64,000 bases of DNA from Takakia lepidozioides (Eukaryota; Streptophyta; Takakiopsida; Takakiales; Takakiaceae): contig CM060733.1 of NCBI GenBank assembly GCA_030704615.1, positions 61,750,001 to 61,814,000 of the forward strand, given 5' to 3'. The number at the start of each line of letters is the position of its first letter. The stretch's first letter is position 1. A model generated the notes under the pieces. That model was given only the letters and a program-made list of their open reading frames with translations, was not told the origin of the DNA and searched no databases. This document shows positions 1 to 11,300 of the stretch, piece after piece. The position numbers were made by a program, and so were the translations under genes.

Positions 1-504
1 AGAATTTACCCAGTTTTTCAGTTTTACAGTTTTTCAGTAAAAAGGGGCTGTCAGGTTGCCATGCTTGTGGCCTAATTCATACGCAAATGGCAACTATAGC
101 AGGTGTCATATGATCATATGGAGAGAGTTCATTGGTCTAGTTGGGGATTGAGAGTCTTATTCTGCGGCATTTCTGATAACAAGTCACTTGTTCATGCAGA
201 CCGACTTGTTGTACAATGGCTGATGGAAATTCTGTTAAGTATCATGATGCCTCTTGGCCTCTTGCCAGACATGTAGTATTAAACTATTCACTCATTCAAG
301 ATCACAGGTGACATATAGCATATCCATAGGTTACTACCTGAAGTACCTGCATAATACCTGATTTGTCAAATGTGAACTGTCAAAGAGATGAAGGATTTCA
401 GTTCTGAGGTGCTCAATGACACGATTCATATATTTCCACACTAACAATAATAGGACAAAATTTGACCTAAAATTGGAGAGATACTTTCTTTCATGTGTGC
501 TGCC

Positions 505-999
505 TGTTTCAGCAGTAATCTCCGAAGGAAACCCATCTTTGAAGTGGTCAAAGCGGTTGGCATCCTGTACATCATTTGATCGCGAAATGGACTTAGTGGC
601 TGTGTGGCAGTCACCACATACCCAAAGGTGTTGATAATGCAGAGAGACCTGGGGGCCATGCTGATCAGCCCAATAGCAATGGCCAGCTTCTCACAGTGGT
701 GGTAAAGAGAACATTCCTTTCGCGTCTCCTCCACATCATGCCATACAAAGCACATGTCAGGCTTATACCCAGTCCCTGGACAATTTCTTCAGCTTCGCAT
801 GAATTTCCTCAATTTGTGGATGCAGCATGTCTTCTGCCATGAATTTATGCACCTGGTTGTCTACCTCAATGCAGCCCAAGCTCCTTCTGTCACACCTGCC
901 CTCCATCAATGTTCTCACCTTTGGTGCATCATCCCACCTGCCAGCCACTGCATATATGCTTGATAGTAGCATGTAAGTTGCAGCTGGCAGTGGATCCAA
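505..999 (-). pseudogene. decayed E2/DYW tail of the adjacent PPR gene
   Basis: This is the continuation of the upstream PPR frame after an in-frame TAG at 1000-1002. It still encodes an E-region (YMLLSSIYAVAGRWDDAP, then LGCIEVDNQVHKF). It then has a stop at 763-765 and a frameshift; in the next frame the DYW start is readable (GYKPDMCFVWHDVEE at about 770-725), followed by HHCEKLAIAIGL, which keeps the HxE zinc/catalytic motif. A second frameshift near 610 moves the CxxCH motif (CGDCHTATK) into another frame, and the terminal CSCGDYW is replaced by unrelated sequence. Known for the family: the DYW domain is the C-to-U editing deaminase and needs HxE and CxxCH in one frame. Inference: this tail is not translated as a working deaminase. 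Confidence 0.85.
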
Positions 1000-3345
1000 C
1001 TAGAGAAGGGATTTTGCTGCACGTTCTGCTAGCTCTACATCGCCAATTCTGCAGGCAGCAAGCAAGGCCCCCCACAGTGAAGCATCTGGTTCCATTGGCA
1101 TGTCATCCATGAAGTCCTCGACATCATCCAATCGCCCTGCACGGCCAAGAAGATCCACCATGCAGCCAAAATGCTCCACTCCAGGAGTAAGACCATGATC
1201 TTGACTCATGCAATCGAAGTAGTGGCAGCCTTCATCCACCAGGCCCGCATGGCTACATGCAGAGAGAAGACAGAGAAAGGTGATACTGTCCGGTTTCAAC
1301 CCTTCCTCTTGCATTTGTTCAAATAGTCCGAGGGCCTCCCGACCACACCCATGCTGGGCATATCCTGCCATCATGGTGCTCCATGAGACCACGTTTCGTT
1401 GAGCCATATCGTTGAATACTTGACGTGCACTCTTTAAGCTCCCGCATTTGGCATACATGTTGACAAGGGCAGTCTCTAGGATATAATCAGGCCCAATTCC
1501 AGCTTTGACGAAGTCAGCATGGACCTCTGTGCCTTTTTCAAGAGCTGCCAGGCTGGCACAGGCCTTGAGAACACAAATGTACGTGACCTCATGGGGGGTC
1601 ACCCCTGACTGTATCATTTGGTCATACATGTTGAGAGCCTCCTTACCCCACCCATTCGCGGCATATCCTGCAATCATGGCACACCATGAGACAGCATCAC
1701 ATTGAACCATCTTGTCAAATACTTTACGGGCATCCTGCATGCTCCCACAAGTGGCATACATGTCCAAAAGGGTATTTTCCAGAATGATATCTGTAGCAAT
1801 TCCCCCTTTGACGATGTTAGCATGCACCTCTCTGCCCTTTTCCAGGGATCCCAGGCTGGCACAGGCATTGAGAACGCAAGTGAGTGCAACCTTGTCAGGC
1901 CTTACCCCATCCTGTATCATTTGCTGATACAACTTGAAGGCTTCCCTTCCATATCCATGCTGAACATATACTGAGATCATGGAGCTCCATGAGACCACAT
2001 TCCGTTTAGTAATATTGTCGAACACTTGCCGTGCATGTTTCACACTCCCGCATTTGGCATACATTGACAGAAGGTTATTGGCCAGAATGATATCCGGTAT
2101 GATTCCAGCTTTGATGATGCTGGCATGTACCTCCATGCCCTGTTTCAGGTCTCCCAGGCAGGCACAAGCCTTGAGAATGCAAATGAATGTGACCCCATTG
2201 GGCATCACCCCATCCAGTCTCATTTGCTCATACATTTCCAAAGCATCCCTACCATATCCATGCTCAGCGTATCCTGCAATCATGGCACTATATGAGACAA
2301 CATCTCGTGGAATCATATTGTTGAACACTTGACGTGCATCCTTCAGGCTGCCACATTTCGCATACACATTGATAAGGGCATTCTGCAAAATGATATCTGG
2401 GGCAAGTCCAGCTTTGAGGATGTCCCTGTGCACCTCTCTGCCCTTTTCCAGGGCCCCCAAGCTGGCGCATGCTTTGAGAACGCAAGTGAATGTGACCGCA
2501 TTTGCCATCACCCCTTTGTGTACCATCTGGTCATACATATCCAAAGCCCCCCTATTACAGCCATGCTGAGCATACCCTGTGATCATGGCACTCCATGACA
2601 CCACATTCTGTTTAGCCATATAATCAAACACTTGATGTGCATGCTTCAAGCTCCCGCATTTCGCATACATGTCCACAAGGGTATTCTCCAGAATGATATC
2701 TTGTGTGATTGCGGATTTCACAATGTCTGTATGTACCTTTATGCCCTTTTCCAGAGCACCCATGCTGGCACACGCCTTGAGTATGCAAGTGAATGTGACA
2801 GCATTGGGTGTCACCCCTTCTCCTATCATCTGCCCATAGATGTCAAAAGCCTCCTTACCACAACCATGTTTGGCATATCCTGCAATCATTGTATTCCACG
2901 TAACCACATCACGTCCAGGCATTTTCTCAAAAACTTGGCGTGCATCCACTATACTCCCGCACTTTGCATACATGTCGATGAGGATGTTCAGTAGAGAGAT
3001 GTTTGGCTTGAATCCACTTTGAATAATTTGGGCATGCAACTGCTTACCCTCTGCTAGCCGTTGCTTGCTGATGCACTCCTTCAAGATACAGACATAAGTG
3101 TTAGAGTCCGCCGGAGTACCTTGTGGGTTCAAAATGTGCAGCCCCTCTTTCAGCCATTCTGCCTTACACAGTGTCCTCACATCCTCACACATGCCAAGAG
3201 AGTTCTTGCTGACTCTCTGTGTTGGTCCTTCAAGCCAAGCTGATTGTGGGCAATACTCAAATCTGTCCACGGCCCCTGTTTGACCATGGACTGTGCTTTC
3301 ACCATGATGTGGAGCAATAGCAGATTGAATTTGAAATTGTATCAT
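1000..3345 (-). CDS. PLS-type PPR protein, truncated after E1 (DYW lost)
   Basis: The product is a 781-residue organelle RNA-binding pentatricopeptide repeat protein if it starts at the first in-frame ATG (3343-3345); the open frame continues upstream to about 3459 without an ATG. The repeat order reads L-S, then five P-L-S triplets, then P-L2-S2 and a shortened E1 (ACRIGDVELAERAAKSLL) that ends at a TAG. S motifs are of the MYAKCGS..DARQVF type and P motifs of the VVSW..MIAGYAQHG type. E1 lacks one residue compared with the ACRVHGDVEL of the paralogue near 52.8 kb. The start context (CCTTGGGT, then GCCATGA) is shared with the two plus-strand PPR loci. Known: PLS proteins bind organelle transcripts, one base per repeat, and guide editing. 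Inference: if expressed, it would need a DYW partner in trans. It may instead be an early pseudogene, although the long open repeat array argues for recent constraint or recent loss. Confidence 0.8.
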   Translation of the reverse strand: MIQFQIQSAIAPHHGESTVHGQTGAVDRFEYCPQSAWLEGPTQRVSKNSLGMCEDVRTLCKAEWLKEGLHILNPQGTPADSNTYVCILKECISKQRLAEGKQLHAQIIQSGFKPNISLLNILIDMYAKCGSIVDARQVFEKMPGRDVVTWNTMIAGYAKHGCGKEAFDIYGQMIGEGVTPNAVTFTCILKACASMGALEKGIKVHTDIVKSAITQDIILENTLVDMYAKCGSLKHAHQVFDYMAKQNVVSWSAMITGYAQHGCNRGALDMYDQMVHKGVMANAVTFTCVLKACASLGALEKGREVHRDILKAGLAPDIILQNALINVYAKCGSLKDARQVFNNMIPRDVVSYSAMIAGYAEHGYGRDALEMYEQMRLDGVMPNGVTFICILKACACLGDLKQGMEVHASIIKAGIIPDIILANNLLSMYAKCGSVKHARQVFDNITKRNVVSWSSMISVYVQHGYGREAFKLYQQMIQDGVRPDKVALTCVLNACASLGSLEKGREVHANIVKGGIATDIILENTLLDMYATCGSMQDARKVFDKMVQCDAVSWCAMIAGYAANGWGKEALNMYDQMIQSGVTPHEVTYICVLKACASLAALEKGTEVHADFVKAGIGPDYILETALVNMYAKCGSLKSARQVFNDMAQRNVVSWSTMMAGYAQHGCGREALGLFEQMQEEGLKPDSITFLCLLSACSHAGLVDEGCHYFDCMSQDHGLTPGVEHFGCMVDLLGRAGRLDDVEDFMDDMPMEPDASLWGALLAACRIGDVELAERAAKSLL

Positions 3346-5343
3346 GGCACCTACCTCCTCTTTGACCCAAGGAGGATTTGCACAACCCTCAATCCAAAAG
3401 GCCTCCTTGTAGCATACATGTATGGAATGAGGTGATCTTGCACTTTTCTGGAAAACCACCAGTGGGCAGCTGAGCAGTCATATTCAACCACAGCCTCATA
3501 CATACCATGTACAAGCACCAAAGCTCCAACTAGATTTCAAGTACCAAGCAACATTACTTTCCCGCACTATTAAAAACGAAGGAGCACCTATACATTGTGG
3601 CAGTAAAAAACCCTTTAGCTGATATTTTCACACACAGCAAAATTATACGGATCAAAGAAACTGACATACTGGATTTTGCTACAAGCCCTTCGTGAAAAAC
3701 AGTATCACATTTGAAATAAAGATCACCTCGCCTTATCAGACCTCTTGTGTGGAGAATCTGAGAAAAGCTCCTGCCAGAGACAGGAGCTTGACCTGCATAC
3801 AAAACCTTTAAGAACTTGAGAACTTTGCCAGCTTCAATCGCATCAATTATCCTTGGCAAGTGCAGTGCTTAGACAGAGATCTCCGCCAGCTCTATTTATC
3901 ATCATATGGAGCAATGCTAGTGAAGGCTTGGCATTAAAGTCACCTCTTCTCTCTCTCTGCTCTCTCTCTATAGGGTAACTGCAATTACAGCAACAACTGT
4001 CTTGGATTGGGAGCTAGAGCAGCATTGCTGGAATTCGCCTACTGGTTTGTAGCACGGTGTACATACCCGCCGTCACATCAATACTGAACTCCGTTCGAGC
4101 TCTATAACGTTTAAGGCCTCAGTTCCAGAGATTCGTGCGTACATCTCTCAGTTGGCTCCGGGAGGGCTGATACTCCAGAGACTACGCCATCAAGGGTTTC
4201 CATACCCAAGGTTGGCAGTGCACGGTTCAGGACCACATCTTCGCCGTCTCCCTCCCTCACGCTAACTTGCAATTTTTGCTCAGGACCACACAACTGTACG
4301 CCACACCTGTAATACTTAGTCATCCTCACAATACTTGCCCCTCATAAACTTTGAGGGGACGCTGATGTAAAACTTCGTGGGAAAACTTCGTGGGAATTTA
4401 CCCTCAAAGACAGCATCCCCCACAGCTACGCCTCTGCAAGCAAGTAATAGCAATTACCTCTCCCATTGGTTCTCCCCTAGACATAATTTCTCCCTCATGC
4501 AAATCATTGGAACGAAGATAAATTAGCACATCTCTCAGAAATTGGCGGAATCAGATTCAGTCGAATCAAGCAAAATTTAGATTCTGCCTCTCCGCAGCAC
4601 ACAGTACACGAACACAAACAAAATGCAAAACTTACGGATCCATACCTTTCATTGGTGTACATGAAGACTGGGGAGGCGTCCTACCCATCACTCGAAAGGT
4701 CATGGTCCTGGAGTTGGTTAAATGGAGGCACATTTCAGCTCCACAGCCTGCTCAGATGATGTGCAGAACACCATCCACACAAGAAGGCAGCACGTTGGGC
4801 AAAGTCCCGTTGCTCAGTAGAGAGAGAGAGAGACTCCTCCACTGACGGTAAACATTTAGTTACCGAAATCAGATCTTGCACCATGTTTCGTTTGTTATCG
4901 GAGAAGGACAGTGACGAGATTTATGACACCCGCAAAGTCTTATCCCAACAAGGGTTTTGGGTTTTGGAAGAAGAAGAAGAAATGATAGTTAGGGTTTTGG
5001 ATCGTATTGACATCTGCTCACATCCTGGGCTATGGCAGCATCTCAGTGAGTTTCAAAATCCGCACACAGGAAAATTTGTTAGAGGGGTCTGGCCCAGTGT
5101 GCACAGGCATTGAGATTTGACCAATTCTGTAAATGAGGCAGCTATGTGATTAAGGGGCAGCTGAGATCGACACCTACGAATGTCCCCGGTCTAATTACAA
5201 TGAGCGTTCAGAAGGTCGTGGAAAAGAACTCCTCAGACTTACAGCAATCGAAGCTGTGGAAGAGTGGGCATCCAGACTTCTTTCGGATGGCAGGTAACGG
5301 GATTGAGCATCAATTACAGAGCTGATTAAGCACTACCGGCAGC
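3346..5343. other. divergent intergenic region between PPR gene and FTSHI2
   Basis: About 2 kb separates the minus-strand PPR start from the plus-strand FtsHi2 start, so promoters for both should lie here. It holds a CT-rich run near 3950-3970, a short GA run near 4818-4832, and AGGGTTTTGG motifs (telo-box-like, core AAACCCT) near 4950 and 4990. A 76-codon open frame at 4883-5113 and a 72-codon one on the minus strand at 4111-4329 resemble no family I know and have no support beyond being open. I see no repeat or RNA gene. Confidence 0.5.
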
Positions 5344-8300
5344 ATGATTGCTGCAGGGCAAGCCAAGCTAGGATCCATGTCTCGGAGCTATGCGTCCACA
5401 TTACAATCTCCCCATGGTGTTACTCCTAACCATTCACCTAGGTCTCACTGCCGAGTGCATGCGATGTGTCTAGAATTTCCAGCACTGCAACAATGTCAAC
5501 GACTTCAATATCGCCTACTTGTGGGTCGTACCTGCTGGGAAGGCTTAAGGCCTCCTCGAATCGTAGCCGCAGGATCTGGGCTAGGTTTGCAGATATTGCA
5601 GAGGGCTCGCAAGCACGGCATTCGACCACACCGTCAGCCACAGTGTTTAGTTAACCAGGTATGCACCTTTGTGGCCCTCGCAAATTGAAGTCTTCGGAAT
5701 GTGTGAGCAGTATACGATAATATCCAGGCGAGTGGCTTTTTTGCATGGCCGTACCTGCAATCTCCAGAATTGAGCTCAATTGGACTATGTTGCTCGACTG
5801 GTAATGTATTAGACGTTCCTCACTTTAGCTCTCTTTGTTGGACCTTTGTTTATCTGTGTCTATTTTGTATGCAATAAGTACAGGATACAACTGTTTGCAG
5901 GTAAATTGTGCATTAGAAGGAGAGGATGCAAAAGATGCCGAAAATGATAACTTCTCCTCAAGAACCCTTTCATTGCCTACCAAGCAGGCTGGAATTTCTG
6001 CTGTGTCTCAGGCACTAGCAATTTCGCTTCCTCTGTTAATGGGGACAGATGCCTTAGCTACAGTGGTCGAGACAACGAAGAGAAAACTAAAAGCTTCCCG
6101 GAAGCCTAAGACAATGCCACCTGAGGAGAGGAAGGAATGGACCAAAGGCCTGCCGCTGGTCCAGGAAAGGATACCTTACACTGACATTCTCGATCTGAGA
6201 CATGAAGGGAAAGTGAAACACATAATCAAGCACCCAAATTCAATGCTGAAAGAACGACCAGACAAAGTATTTGTGATTCTGGATGATGATAGAGTTGTGC
6301 GGACAGTTCTGCCAGTGCCTGGAAGAGATGAACGTTTTTGGAAAGCCTGGGATGACCTGCAGTTGAATGAAGTGCTCATTGATGCGTATACTCCCCCACC
6401 ACCTGCACCAGAGCTGCAAGGATGGGCCACCAGAGGACCATCTCTCACGTTTTTGACAAATATTGTGGCCTGGTTTGAACAAGCAGGCAAGAGAACCGAT
6501 GGGACCAAGCTTGGCAAGAAAGGCTCCACTCAGTCAGCTGCTCGATCAAGGCTGGAACAGCTTGAGGAAGAACGCCAGGAAATGAAGAGAGAGCGAACAG
6601 ATAGGGATGCAGATATGAAGAGGCAGATAGCAGAGAGGGACAGGGAGGAGAAAGCTGCGAAAGCTAGGGCACTTGCACAGAAATTGCGGGAAGAGAAGGA
6701 GAGGAAAGATGCGGTGATCAAGGCAAGAGAGGGTGCCGCTCAGGAGGAGAAGCTTGCCCAACAAGTGCAAAGCAGTGCAGAATGGAACAATTTCTGGTAC
6801 ACTGCATCACGGAATGAGGGATTCCGATTCCTCTTGGGTGTGTTCTTCTTCTGGTTGTTTTACCAGACAGTTGTTGTTGGCGTTAAGAAAAGAAAGAAGG
6901 ACTATGATGACCGGGTGAAGATTGAACAGGCTGAAGATGAGGAGCGGCGCAAGATGCGCGAGTGGGAGAACGACATGGACACTGCTGAGGTTGCTGCTAC
7001 TCTTGTAAAAAGTTTGGAAAATTAGTATGCAGAGTAGCATGTTGATCTCTTTGAAGGTCTAGCCGCTATTGAGATTCAAAGTTTCTGGCTAGTGGTGTGG
7101 TTTCCATGGTATAAGGCTATATATATCTTGTTTTAAAACTCGTCTTGGTACAGGCTATGTCAACCACCCAGGCTTGGGGCAAAGAAGGCATGAGCGAGGG
7201 GGAGAAGAAGAGATTAGAGGAGATTGAGAACAATCCACAGCTCAAAATGGGCTTGAAGTTCATGCGGTCAGGTCAGTGACTCAATGCCGGAGAACATGGA
7301 GTGTTGCTTATAAGGCATTGTTGCCGGGTGTATCCAGAGATGCCCCCTGGCTGTATCTGTAACAATAGGGAAAGAAATCTTATAACATCCACAGGAGGCT
7401 CTGTGGGCCCGTGGGACAAAGTAGAACATCAAGAGAGATTGTACTCATAAGACATTGTTTGCCGTAGCCTTGTGGCCATTGACCCCGCGCCCAGTTTGAA
7501 CGGAACATAAAGGGACAGAAACTACCTTTGTCAGGGGCTGATGCCGGTAGTATGATTTACCTTGGAATAAACAGTTGATCCGAGATTTCCAGATATCCTC
7601 CAGAAATCCCTTCACACAACCATCAATCTGATGTGTGTGATTTGCCCAATAGCTAGACCCCGAAAGGGCCTGTGCTTTTGGCTCAGCCTCAAGATTTTCA
7701 AAGTTGTTAAACAGAGGTACAGGCACAACTTCCTTGATGGAATTGAAGAGGGTGCCAGGACAATGAATCAGAAAGTGAATATTGTCTTCAGGTTGCCCAC
7801 ACAACGGGCACTTACGATCCCCCTTTCCTCTCTGCGACTGTTTGTTGTTCAAAGGTAGGCTACCCGCCCTGAGTTTGAATTTCAGTCTAGTGCCGAGGGT
7901 GGGTAGGCCCTTGACGTCATCCATGATGGCCTCACCCATGTCACAGACTGGAAACAGGTTCAGGGAAGTTTTCTGCCTAACTTCATTTTCTTCAGACAAT
8001 TTTCTGGCAATAGACATGGCTTCGGAAACTTCAGCTTCTAAGCCAGATTTATCCAGCAGGGTCATGGCTAGTGGACTAAGATTCAGATCCTTGAAAATCT
8101 CTTCTACCCTTTTCCGCCAGGATTTAGCCTGTGTTGACAGGGCGGTCCTGCTTCCAAGATATAGACTCGATTAACTTAGGATATCTGGTATTAGCCATAC
8201 GTTGCAGCTGACCCCACCATCTGATTTTGAATTCATCGCGTCGGGAGCTTAAGGGAGGAATGCCAAACCCACCCCGAACAGCCACATTAGCTGTTTTGGA

Positions 8301-11300
8301 GCATGCTGACATGCACTCCTTGAGCACCCCGACTTGGATGGATTCAAGAGACTTAGCCTGGTTGGAGTTATCAACCCATACAGCAGATGCATACTCCAAG
8401 GCCGGCCTGATAACGCGGCAAAGCATGGTTTTTTTTACTTCAGAGTTGATCCCTCTGCAGTGGAAAAATTTAGTGAGACCCAGCGTTTTGCGTTTGCCAG
8501 ATTGAACCACTCTTTGAATATGTGCTTCCCAATTAGAGTTGGAGGGAAACTCAACGCCAAGATAGGTGTAGGACGGGAGAACAGGGATCTCTTGGCTTCC
8601 CCACTGCCAAGAGAGAAAGAAGAAATGAAATGAAATGGACTTTTTAGAGAAAGAAGAAAGGAAGCCCTTTATAATATCCATGGAAAGCTCAAAGAGCTTA
8701 TGGGACAAAAGAAAGCAGGATGCAAGAAAGAACGTGGGGCCCTCAACCTGCAGCCAAAAATCGACTGTTAACGTATATATTTATTTATTTATTTAGTTGT
8801 CTATATTTGTTCATCTATATATGTATATAATGTACTCATAAGACTTCGTTTGCCGTAGCCTTGTGGCCATAGACAGTGCGCCCAGTTTGGACGCAACATA
8901 GGGCATAGGCACTACCTTTGTGAGGCGCTCACTCCAGTAGTGTGACTTACCTTCATATAAACAATTAGTTCAGGCTTTCCAGATATCCGCTAGAAAGCCC
9001 TTCACACAAGCATCAATCTGCTGTGTGTGAGTAGCCCAAAAGTTAGACCCTAACAGGTCACTCTCTGGTGAGAATACCCCAGACATTGTGTTAGAAAATG
9101 GATATTGTCTTCAGGTTGCCCGCACATCGGGCAATCAGAATCTCCTTTTCTTCTCTGCATCTGTTATTGTTCAAAGGTAGGCTCCCTGCCTGAGTTTAAA
9201 GTTCAGTCTAGTGCCAATGGTAGGTAGACCCTTCAGATCATCTTTAACGTCCTTGCCCAGACTGGAAACAAGTTCAGGGAAGTTTTATGCCTAACTTCAT
9301 TTTCATCGGAAAGTCTTTGGGTATCAGACATGGCTTTGGACACAACTCCCTCCAGGTCAGATTCATCCAGTAGGGTCGATTCTTCTTGACTAGTGTTCAG
9401 ATACCTGAAAATATCTTCTACCATTTTCCGCCAAGACTTAGGCTGTTTAACAGGACGGTCTATCTTATGGTATCTGGTAGTAGGCATGTGATGCAACTGA
9501 CCCCACCGTCTGACCTTGAATTTATCACGTCGAGAGCTTAAATGAGGTATGCCAAACTTGCCCCGAACAGCCACATTAGCTGTTCTAGAACAAGCTGACA
9601 TGGTTTCTTTGAGCACCGCGACCTGAATGGATTCTAGAGATTTAGCATGGTTGGAATTATCAACCCACACAGCAGATGCATATTCCAAGGACGGTCTAGC
9701 AATGTTGCAAAGCATGGCCCTTTTAACTTCAGTATTAATCCCTCTGCAGTGGAAAAATTTACAGCCAAAGCTTTGCTTTTAGCTCATTGAATCACTTTTT
9801 GTATATGCGCATCCCAGTTACGTTTCGATGAAAACTCAACAGCAAGACATGTGTAGGAAGGGAGTACAGGGATCTCTTCATTACCTCATTTCCATTTGAT
9901 ATCCCCTCCTCCCTCCCCATGGTCGTGGAATGCCACCACTGCGCATTTAGCAACATTAGCTTCTAGCCTCCACAGGTCAAAGAACTTCTTTGCACAATCA
10001 ATCAACTCCTGGAGATTGGATGGGGTATCCCCTATGCCTGCTAAGTCATCCACAAACATAGATCCACCTGCTTTATACCCGCTTAGATGCTTTACAGCTT
10101 CCATGACCCAAACTTTATTTTTTCTAAAGGAGGAAAAAAATTGAAAACCCTCAACAAAAGCCATAAGGCGTAAACACCAGCAACATCAAGAAACGAGCCA
10201 AAGCACATAAGACCAAAGACACTTAGAGCTGCAAATGACAGACCCTGCAGGAAAAAATGAAAATGGACTTCAAATATGATCCATGTCACTATAAATGCTG
10301 GTTATAAACATGGCCTTCGTTATTGGGTACTGTGTAATATTACTGGTCAGAGATCAGTATAACAGGTGCTATCCGAGAGTAATCTCTAGTCAGGATCAAC
10401 ATGCTAAAAATTGTATAGAGGTAATAACAGATACTAGGTACTAAACTATGGGTCTGCTACTGTCACGTCACATCTTCTGCTCCAAGCTCAAGAACTTTTT
10501 CAGGACCTCCACTTGCATGCTTCTTCATTGTGTCCTTGCATTCTTGAGAAGGGCCCCTCACTATTAGAGTTAGATTCACAGTCAAGAAGGCTGTAGTGTG
10601 TTTCAAAGGTTTTAACAATGTCAACCTTTGAAGTATCAACTGCACCCTTATTATTCCTTAAAGCCTGCACTTGCTGGCCATTTTTCAGCCTGTACAAATG
10701 CTTTAAGGCCAACCAGAATCTCTTATCATTACCACCATGGTGGTTTGAGTTAATTTCTTGGTACAACTCTTCCCAATAAACTTTCTTCTGAGCCCTTACA
10801 AGCTGGTTAACTTCTTTGCGCATTTGGTAATATGTAGACCACAGCTCTTTGTCATCTTTGATATTACAGTAGTCCATCTAAAGTGCCCATCTCTCAGCAA
10901 TTTTGAGCTTGATCTCATTGGTCCACCAATTTACTGGTCTACCACAGACAACTAGTTTCCTCGCAAAGATCTTATCAGCTGCAGAGGTGATGAAACCCTC
11001 CCAAGAATCCACAGCTCGTTCAACTTGACTTCTTGCATCACTAAGCAGGAAGAGGGGTCTGGGAGTGATTGGATAAAGTGTGGGGGAGCCTCATTTCAGG
11101 CCTGGACATATTCTGTCTGGACCTCTTCCTTCTGGAATATCTATTCGTCACTTTCGAATCAAATGTTTCACAGATCTCTTGGTGTTAAGAGTACTCCTTT
11201 TGATCTCAGTCCAGACAAGAAAGTGATCAGAAGTACCAAGATCAGGCTATCAACCACCACTTTGGCACACTGGGGGAACAACTCCTTATCCACTACGAGA

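Noticed and set aside
1702-2598. Long plus-strand frames opposite the first PPR gene
   Set aside because: They are antisense shadows of the repetitive PPR array; their repeats mirror the PPR periodicity.
4883-5113. 76-codon frame as a possible first exon of FTSHI2
   Set aside because: It is acidic rather than transit-like. The exon at 5344-5658 ends at a good donor that joins the next exon in phase, so it was preferred.
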